Below, in pieces: positions 57,997-64,000 of a stretch of 64,000 bases of DNA. The position numbers and the translations under genes were made by a program. This stretch comes from an uncultured Bacilli bacterium (GTDB taxonomy: Bacteria > Bacillota_I > Bacilli_A > RF39 > UBA660). Numbering within the stretch: the first letter of the stretch is position 1; the number at the start of each line of letters is the position of its first letter. The notes below the pieces were generated by a model, which saw only the letters and a list, made by a program, of their open reading frames with translations, had not been told where the DNA came from and did no database searches. The stretch lies in assembly GCA_934120265.1 (NCBI GenBank), contig CAKOTU010000001.1:1-64000 (forward strand). The letters are read 5' to 3'.

Positions 57997-58923
57997 ATGA
58001 ATAATGAAATTGTATTATTTGAAAATCAAAATGTAAAGTTGGAGGTGAATGTTAATGATGAGACAGTTTGGCTTACTCAAAATCAGATGGCACGGTTATT
58101 TGATAGAGATATTAAAACTATTAGTAAACATATTATAAATGTTTTTGAAGAAGAACTAGACAAGGAAAGCAATTCTCAAAAAATGAGAATTGCAAATTCT
58201 GATAAACCAGTTACTTATTATAATTTAGATGTAATAATAAGCGTAGGGTATAGAGTAAAAAGTAAAAACGGAATAGTATTTAGAAAATGGGCCAATAAAG
58301 TATTAAAAGATTATTTGATAAAAGGATATGCTATAAATAATAAAAGACTAGAATATTTAGAAAAAACAATTAAATTAATAGATATAGCAGGAAGAATAGA
58401 TGAAGAATTAAATGGCAATGAAGCAAAAGAAATAATAAGAGTTATAAATGATTATTCAAAAGGATTAGATTTATTAGATGATTATGATCATAAAAGAATA
58501 GTAAAACCTAGTGGTACTGTTAATGATAAAAAGATAAGTTATGAAGAATGTATAGAGATAATAAATAAATTAAAATTTAATAATGAAAGTAATTTATTTG
58601 CTAGAGAAAGAGATGAAGGGCTAAAAAGTATTATAGGAGCAATATATCAGTCATATGATAGCTTAGATTTATATAAAACAGTAGAAGAAAAAGCAGCTAA
58701 TTTTTTATACTTGATAGTAAAGAATCATGTCTTTATAGATGGAAATAAAAGAATAGGAGCAACACTTTTTATATATTTTTTAAGATATTATAATTTATTA
58801 TATATTGAAGGAAAACAAGTAATAGATAATAATACACTAGTTGCCTTAACTCTTTTAATAGCCCAATCTAATCCTAAAGAAAAAGAAATATTAATTGATT
58901 TAGTTATGAATTTTTTTAGTTGA
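57997..58923 (+). CDS. RhuM-type DNA-binding domain fused to Fic/DOC domain
   Basis: The 308-residue protein has a RhuM/virulence-protein N-terminus (VNDETVWLTQNQMARLFDRD, ISKHIINVFEEELD, TYYNLDVIISVGYRVKSKNG) to about residue 125, then a Fic/DOC domain with the motif HVFIDGNKRIGATLF near 248-262, all catalytic residues intact. Such fusions are accessory genes and may act as toxins or on translation factors, as Doc does. It has an SD (AAAGGGATGAG) and stands between two terminated units. It is a second Fic protein in the window, distinct from that at 1189. Confidence 0.92.
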   Translation: MNNEIVLFENQNVKLEVNVNDETVWLTQNQMARLFDRDIKTISKHIINVFEEELDKESNSQKMRIANSDKPVTYYNLDVIISVGYRVKSKNGIVFRKWANKVLKDYLIKGYAINNKRLEYLEKTIKLIDIAGRIDEELNGNEAKEIIRVINDYSKGLDLLDDYDHKRIVKPSGTVNDKKISYEECIEIINKLKFNNESNLFARERDEGLKSIIGAIYQSYDSLDLYKTVEEKAANFLYLIVKNHVFIDGNKRIGATLFIYFLRYYNLLYIEGKQVIDNNTLVALTLLIAQSNPKEKEILIDLVMNFFS

Positions 58924-58963
58924 GTATAATAAAACTTTGATAATTTTTTCTTGTGGAAAACTC

Positions 58964-58992
58964 TTGAAAAATAAGCATAAATAGTATATACT
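58964..58992 (+). promoter_or_regulatory. Sigma-A promoter of tig
   Basis: TTGAAA (58964-58969) and TATACT (58987-58992) are 17 bases apart, shortly before the SD TTGGAGG of tig. Confidence 0.8.
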
Positions 58993-59015
58993 ATTACTTG
59001 TATTGGAGGAAAGTT

Positions 59016-60263
59016 ATGGAAAATATAAAAGAGATAAATATTAAAGTAGAAGGAAAAGAATGGGAAGAAGCTTTAGATAAAGCATTTGTTAAGGCTAATG
59101 CTAAAGCTAAAATAGATGGATTTCGTCCAGGAAAAGCTCCAAAAGAAGTATTTTTAAAGAAATATGGTAAAGAAGCTTTATACATGGATGCTGCTGACAT
59201 TGTTTTAGATGGTGCTTATCGTAAAGTATTTGAAGATAATAAAGATTTAAATATAGTAGCGCAACCAGAGATTGGACTTAAATCAATTGATGAAAAAGGT
59301 GTTGAATTTACATTTAAATTAACTTTAAAACCAGAAGTTAAATTAGGTAAATATAAAGGATTAAATGTTAAAAAAGATAGCGTTAAAGTAACTAAAGAAG
59401 AAGTAGAACACGAGATTGAACATTTACGTAGTCATTATGCTGAAAATGTTGTTAAAGAAGGAAAAGTTGAAAATGGTGATATTGCTATTATAGACTTTGA
59501 AGGATTTAAAGATGGTAAAGCATTTGACGGTGGTAAAGGAGAAAATTACTCATTAACTATTGGTTCAAATACATTTATTCCAGGATTTGAAGATCAAATT
59601 ATTGGTATGGCTAAGGGAGAAGAAAAAGATATTAATGTTACTTTCCCAGAAGATTATCATAGTGAAGAATTAAAAGGTCAACCAGTTGTATTCAAAGTAA
59701 AAGTAAATGAAATTAAAGAAGTAAAAATTCCAGAATTAGATAAAGATTTCTTTGAAGATTTAGGAATGGAAGGAATTGATTCTAAAGAATCTTTAGAATC
59801 TCAAGTTAAAGAAAATATTAAAGCTCGTCGTGATGCAGATGCTGAAAATAAATATATTGATGAATTACTAGAAGCTGCTGCTAAGAATGTAGAAGTAGAT
59901 ATTCCAGATGTTATGATTAGTGAAGAACAAGATCGCATTTTAAGACAATATGAAGAAAACTTAAAAATGCAAGGATTAACATTAGAACAATTCTATCAAT
60001 TTACAAACAGTGATGAAGCTGCACTTAAAGAACAAATGAAAGATGAAGCTACTAAGAGAGTAACTTATAGATTAATGTTAGAAGCTATTGCTAAAGCTGA
60101 AAAAATTGAAATAACTGATGAAAAAGCTAACGAAGAAGCTGAAACATTAGCAAAACGTTACCAAATGCCAGTTGATGAATTCTTAAAAGCATTTGGTGGT
60201 ATTGAAATGATTAAATACGATTTAGAAATGCGTGGAGCAATAGATGCATTAAAGGGTGAATAA
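59016..60263 (+). CDS. tig: Trigger factor
   Basis: This 415-residue chaperone has the ribosome-binding tail with FRPGKAPKEVF in the N domain, an FKBP-type prolyl isomerase domain (NGDIAIIDFEGFKDGKAFDGG, IPGFEDQIIGM) near 150-240 and a helical C domain. It binds nascent chains at the ribosome exit. ATG 59016 behind TTGGAGGAAAG is preferred over TTG 58998. The SD and promoter are strong, as for a highly expressed gene. Confidence 0.97.
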   Translation: MENIKEINIKVEGKEWEEALDKAFVKANAKAKIDGFRPGKAPKEVFLKKYGKEALYMDAADIVLDGAYRKVFEDNKDLNIVAQPEIGLKSIDEKGVEFTFKLTLKPEVKLGKYKGLNVKKDSVKVTKEEVEHEIEHLRSHYAENVVKEGKVENGDIAIIDFEGFKDGKAFDGGKGENYSLTIGSNTFIPGFEDQIIGMAKGEEKDINVTFPEDYHSEELKGQPVVFKVKVNEIKEVKIPELDKDFFEDLGMEGIDSKESLESQVKENIKARRDADAENKYIDELLEAAAKNVEVDIPDVMISEEQDRILRQYEENLKMQGLTLEQFYQFTNSDEAALKEQMKDEATKRVTYRLMLEAIAKAEKIEITDEKANEEAETLAKRYQMPVDEFLKAFGGIEMIKYDLEMRGAIDALKGE

Positions 60264-60277
60264 TTCACTCTTTTTTC
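60252..60277 (+). terminator. Terminator after tig
   Basis: AAGGGTGAAT and ATTCACTCTT form a stem that includes the tig stop, then a T-run. Confidence 0.88.
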
Positions 60278-60312
60278 TTTGTTTTATGGTAAAATAAAGT
60301 AGAGGTGGTAAG

Positions 60313-62484
60313 ATGGTTTGTGAAGTTTTGGTTGAGCTTAAAAGTAAAAATATAGATAAAACGTTTACATATCTAATACCTGATAAATTTAAAGATAAAG
60401 TAAAAGAAGGAATTAGAGTATTAGTTCCTTTTGGAAAGCAAAAATTAGAAGGTTTTGTTTTAAATATATCTGATAATTTACCAGAATATAGCTTAAAAGA
60501 AATTATTGACTTAATCGATTTCGAACCTGTATTAAATAACGAGTTATTAGATTTAGGTAAATATATTAGTAAAAAGACTTTATGTAATTTAATTACTGTT
60601 TATCAAGCTATGTTACCGGTAGCGTTAAAAGCTAAAAATGGAAAGATAATAAATAAAAAGTTTGATACTTATGTAGTTATTAATAATGATGATTTTAGCG
60701 ATATTAAAAGTAATAAACAACTAGAAATTTTAGATATTGTTAAAGATAGAAAAAAAGTATTAAAAAAAGAATTAAATGATATATCTTTATATTCAGTTAA
60801 AACTTTAGTAGAAAAAGGTTATTTGAAAGAAATAAAAGAAGAAAGTTATCGTATTAAAAGAGATAGTATTAAAAAAGATGAACCTAAAGTTTTAAATGAA
60901 GAACAAAAACATGCATATGATGAAATTACTAATAACTTAGGTTCGTTTGTGCCATTTTTACTTCATGGTGTTACAGGAAGTGGTAAAACAGAAGTATATA
61001 TGCATGTTATAGATAAAGTCATAAAAAGTGGTAAACAAGCTCTTGTTTTAGTTCCAGAAATAAGTTTAACTCCACAATTTGTTTCACAGTTTGAAAATAG
61101 ATTTGGTAGTGATATAGCTGTTCTTCACAGTCGTTTGAGTGAAGGAGAAAAGTATGATGAGTGGCGTAAGATTATCAGGAATGAAGTAAGTATTGTAATC
61201 GGGGCTAGAAGCGCTATATTCGCACCTCTAAACAATATTGGTGTTATTATAATTGATGAAGAACATACTTCAACCTATAAACAAGATAATAATCCACATT
61301 ATAGTGCGATTGATGTAGCGTTATATCGTGCTCGCAAATATAACTGTCCAGTTGTTTTAGGAAGTGCAACTCCATCTATAGAAAGCTATACACGTGCCAA
61401 AGCAGGGGTTTATAGGTTGCTAGAACTAAAAAATAGAGTAAATAAACATTTACCTACAGTAGAATTAGTTGATATGAAAGATGAAATGCGAAAAGGTAAT
61501 CGTGTTTTATGTGAAGATTTAATTAACTCCTTAAATGAATGTATAAAAAAAGATGAGCAAGCTATCATCCTATTAAATAGAAGAGGATTCTCCACCATAT
61601 TAACATGTAAAAATTGTGGTTATACAGGAAAATGTCCTAACTGTGATATTCCTTTAACCTATCACAAAACATCCAATACGATGAGATGTCATTACTGTGG
61701 TTATGGTAGTGGAAAGATAAATATATGTCCAGAATGTGGCAGTAAGGAAATTAATTACTTTGGAATGGGTACAGAAAAACTTGAACAATGGATAAATGAC
61801 AATATCGGAGGTGCTAGAACAATAAGAATGGATATTGATACAACATCCAACAAAGGGGCACACGAAAAAATAATAACAGCTTTTAAAAATAAAGAATATA
61901 ACATTTTAATAGGAACGCAAATGATTGCTAAAGGTCTTGACTTCCCATCTGTTACATTAGTCGGAGTAGTAAGTGGAGATGCTAGTCTAAATATTCCTGA
62001 CTTTAGAAGCGCGGAAAGAACATTTCAATTATTAAATCAAGTTGCGGGAAGAGCAGGGCGAAGTGAAAAGCTAGGTAAAGTTATTATTCAAGGATTTAAT
62101 ATGAATCATTATAGTATCAGATATGCAAGTACGCATGATTATATAGCTTTTTATGAAGAGGAAATGAAAATAAGAAGAGATTTAAAATATCCACCATATT
62201 ATAATCTTTGTTTAATTAAAGTATGTGGTATTGATTATAATATGGTAAGTGATGCTTCTAATAAAATAGCTAGTTATTTAAAAAGAGAATTAGAGAATAA
62301 AGCAATTATTCTGGGACCTACTAGTGCTAATATTCCTAAAATAAATAATACATATTATTTAAATATCATTTTAAAATATAAAAAAACAGAATATATAATT
62401 GAAGCTTTAAATTTTATAAAAAATGAATATAAGGAAAATCGTAAAATAAATTTAGATATTTATTTAAATCCTAATCAAATATAG
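60313..62484 (+). CDS. priA: Primosomal replication restart helicase PriA
   Basis: The 723-residue protein has Walker A GVTGSGKTEVY, the DEEH box in IIIDEEHTSTYKQDNNPHYS, SATPS, the zinc-binding Cys cluster (LTCKNCGYTGKCPNCDIPLT, MRCHYCGYG, ICPECGS) inserted in the helicase domain, and GTQMIAKGLDFPSVTLVGVV with QVAGRAGRS. It restarts stalled forks. It is followed by fmt, as in many Bacillota (priA-def-fmt), but without def here. Confidence 0.97.
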   Translation: MVCEVLVELKSKNIDKTFTYLIPDKFKDKVKEGIRVLVPFGKQKLEGFVLNISDNLPEYSLKEIIDLIDFEPVLNNELLDLGKYISKKTLCNLITVYQAMLPVALKAKNGKIINKKFDTYVVINNDDFSDIKSNKQLEILDIVKDRKKVLKKELNDISLYSVKTLVEKGYLKEIKEESYRIKRDSIKKDEPKVLNEEQKHAYDEITNNLGSFVPFLLHGVTGSGKTEVYMHVIDKVIKSGKQALVLVPEISLTPQFVSQFENRFGSDIAVLHSRLSEGEKYDEWRKIIRNEVSIVIGARSAIFAPLNNIGVIIIDEEHTSTYKQDNNPHYSAIDVALYRARKYNCPVVLGSATPSIESYTRAKAGVYRLLELKNRVNKHLPTVELVDMKDEMRKGNRVLCEDLINSLNECIKKDEQAIILLNRRGFSTILTCKNCGYTGKCPNCDIPLTYHKTSNTMRCHYCGYGSGKINICPECGSKEINYFGMGTEKLEQWINDNIGGARTIRMDIDTTSNKGAHEKIITAFKNKEYNILIGTQMIAKGLDFPSVTLVGVVSGDASLNIPDFRSAERTFQLLNQVAGRAGRSEKLGKVIIQGFNMNHYSIRYASTHDYIAFYEEEMKIRRDLKYPPYYNLCLIKVCGIDYNMVSDASNKIASYLKRELENKAIILGPTSANIPKINNTYYLNIILKYKKTEYIIEALNFIKNEYKENRKINLDIYLNPNQI

Positions 62485-62530
62485 TAAAAATGTGATAAAA
62501 TAATATTAGTAATTATAGAAAGGATTGTTT

Positions 62531-63493
62531 ATGAATTTAGAAGATGTAAATGTAAAAAAAGATTTAAAAATTGTTTTTATGGGGACACCTGAATTTAGTG
62601 TTCCTGTGTTAGAAGGTTTAATTGAAAATTATAAAGTTAGAGCTATTGTAACACAACCAGATAGACCTATTGGACGTCATGGCGAAATGAGTGCTAGTCC
62701 TGTAAAAAGAGTGGGAATTAAAAATACTATTTTAGTGTTACAGCCTGATAAAATAAAAGAACATATCGAAGAAATAACATCTTTAGAACCTGATTTAATT
62801 GTTACTTGTGCTTATGGCCAAATTTTACCTAAAGAAATACTTGACTGTCCAAGATTGGGGTGTGTTAATGTTCATGCTTCACTTCTTCCTAAACTAAGAG
62901 GAGGGGCACCAATTCATAGAGCTATTATGAATGGTTATAAAAAAACTGGTATAACTATTATGTATATGGGTATTGGTATGGATGATGGTGATATTATAAC
63001 TCAAGAAGCAATAGATATTGACATTAATGATACTGCGGAAACATTACATGATAAGTTAAGTATTTTAGGAAGAGATTTACTTTTAAAAACACTTCCTTCT
63101 ATTATAGATGGAACTTGTGAAAGAACAAAACAAGATTCTAGTTTAGTTACTTATGGATTTAATATTAAAAGAGAAGATGAGAGAATCGACTTTTCTAAAA
63201 CTAAACGTGAGATATACAATAAGGTTAGAGGATTAAATTCATGGCCTGGTGCTTATTGCTTATATGAAGGAAAAATACTAAAAGTTTGGAAATGCCGTGA
63301 AGGTGAAACTTATAGACCTGATTTATTTGATGGCCAAGTGACAGCAATTTATCCAGATGGTTTTGGAGTAAAAGTTAGTAATGGAGAAATAATATTTACT
63401 ACTGTTCAACCAGAAGGTAAGAAAAAAATGGCAGTAACTGATTTTCTAAATGGAATTAATAAAGATGAATTTATTGGCAAAGTATTAGATTAG
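62531..63493 (+). CDS. fmt: Methionyl-tRNA formyltransferase
   Basis: This is a roughly 320-residue protein with VFMGTPEFSVPVLEGLI, TQPDRPIGR, NVHASLLPKLRGGAPIHRAI (the catalytic Asn, His and Asp-region motif) and the C-terminal OB-like part RGLNSWPGAYC. It formylates initiator Met-tRNA. ATG 62531 behind AAAGGATTGTTT is preferred over TTG 62525. The next gene begins 9 bases after its stop. Confidence 0.97.
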   Translation: MNLEDVNVKKDLKIVFMGTPEFSVPVLEGLIENYKVRAIVTQPDRPIGRHGEMSASPVKRVGIKNTILVLQPDKIKEHIEEITSLEPDLIVTCAYGQILPKEILDCPRLGCVNVHASLLPKLRGGAPIHRAIMNGYKKTGITIMYMGIGMDDGDIITQEAIDIDINDTAETLHDKLSILGRDLLLKTLPSIIDGTCERTKQDSSLVTYGFNIKREDERIDFSKTKREIYNKVRGLNSWPGAYCLYEGKILKVWKCREGETYRPDLFDGQVTAIYPDGFGVKVSNGEIIFTTVQPEGKKKMAVTDFLNGINKDEFIGKVLD

Positions 63494-63501
63494 GTGATTG
63501 T

Positions 63502-64000
63502 ATGTTTAAAAAAACAAAAGAAAAAATAAATAATAATGAGTACGTTGCCATGTTTAAAAAACTATGGTCAAATAAACGTTATCGCTCATTATTAATTTTA
63601 TTACTTTATTTTATCTTTTTTGGAATAATTATAGGTTCTGTGAGATCTAATTATAAAAATATGGATAATATTTCTGAAGATGATAAAAAAGAAGAAGTAA
63701 CCGTTGTTGAAAAAATGTCTTCTTGGGATAATTATAATAGTGATTATGAATATAACATAGCAGTAAATGATTTGGATGCAGCTACTTGCAGTGTCAAAGA
63801 TGGAATTGTTAATCTAACTGTTAATAATAAAAATTATACTATTATTAATAATAATATTTATTTGAATAAAAATGATGATTTAAAAAAGGTAAATAAAATA
63901 ACTGAGTTAAAGATTTCTATTCCAATAACTAAATTAAATGTTAAAAACATAATGGATTATCTTCGTAATTTAGAAATTGATAGTTATCAAGAAAACAAAA
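63502..64000 (+). CDS. Membrane-anchored protein of unknown function (5' part)
   Basis: The frame from ATG 63502 (SD TTAGGTGATTG) is open to the window end, at least 166 residues. A short cytoplasmic start (MFKKTKEKINNNEYVAMFKK) is followed by one helix (SLLILLLYFIFFGIIIGSV, about 29-47) and a polar outer part with no recognised domain. Being 9 bases behind fmt, it is probably in the priA-fmt transcript. The end lies outside the window. Confidence 0.8.
   Translation, partial: MFKKTKEKINNNEYVAMFKKLWSNKRYRSLLILLLYFIFFGIIIGSVRSNYKNMDNISEDDKKEEVTVVEKMSSWDNYNSDYEYNIAVNDLDAATCSVKDGIVNLTVNNKNYTIINNNIYLNKNDDLKKVNKITELKISIPITKLNVKNIMDYLRNLEIDSYQENK

Overview
The window is chromosomal DNA from an AT-rich, spore-forming member of the Bacillota (Firmicutes). 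Evidence for this is strong SD sequences (AGGAGG, GGTGATAAT), standard use of TGA as stop, a spo0A gene with tandem 0A boxes, the end of an alpha/beta-type small acid-soluble spore protein gene, a CotD-like spore coat gene, an S-box (SAM-I) riboswitch and many short hairpin + poly-T terminators. The AT content and gene content fit an uncultured gut Bacilli or Erysipelotrichia-like lineage, but the species cannot be named from the sequence alone.

Layout. 1-7300: spore protein end, then an accessory block (membrane protein, Fic protein, KAP-type P-loop NTPase, MazG-like pyrophosphohydrolase, GIY-YIG/DUF2075 helicase). Two of its genes are preceded by the same roughly 60-nt leader RNA with a covarying hairpin. 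7300-16500: clpP and glycolysis (gap, pgk, tpiA, gpmI) interleaved with a pseudopilin, a flippase-like protein, spo0A and a lipid kinase. 16500-30600: dus, RDD protein, lysS, histidine phosphatase, ackA, M19 dipeptidase, a TetR/ABC/FtsX unit with two candidate operators, a CadA-like P-type ATPase, an ASCH protein, ffh and a DUF4186 protein.

30669-36770 is the most striking locus. A CotD-like spore coat gene is cut in two by a 5.79-kb element carrying a large serine recombinase next to the right junction. Both junctions carry CACAT. The recombinase-side arms form an inverted repeat around that core, and joining the two cores restores one in-frame 103-codon coat gene. This is the architecture of the B. 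subtilis skin element in sigK (and SP-beta in spsM), here with two large non-phage cargo genes: a KAP-like NTPase and a DUF4236/FtsK-gamma protein.

36800-52900: a DinD-like protein with an SOS-like operator, envelope genes (PF06541 protein, VanY-type carboxypeptidase, MacB-type ABC protein, two lipoproteins, GT-C-like and YfhO proteins, uppP) and tex. 52900-64000: a SAM-I riboswitch with a short metK, a decayed transposase, then a pseudopilin gene that looks doubly variable. Its promoter spacer contains a run of ten G, and its 3' end has a short GC-rich patch with NNC/NNT/NNG codons, as in variable repeats of diversity-generating retroelements (DGRs). After that come ABC-F, RhuM-Fic, tig, priA, fmt and a truncated membrane protein.

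No rRNA, tRNA, CRISPR array or reverse transcriptase was seen in the window.
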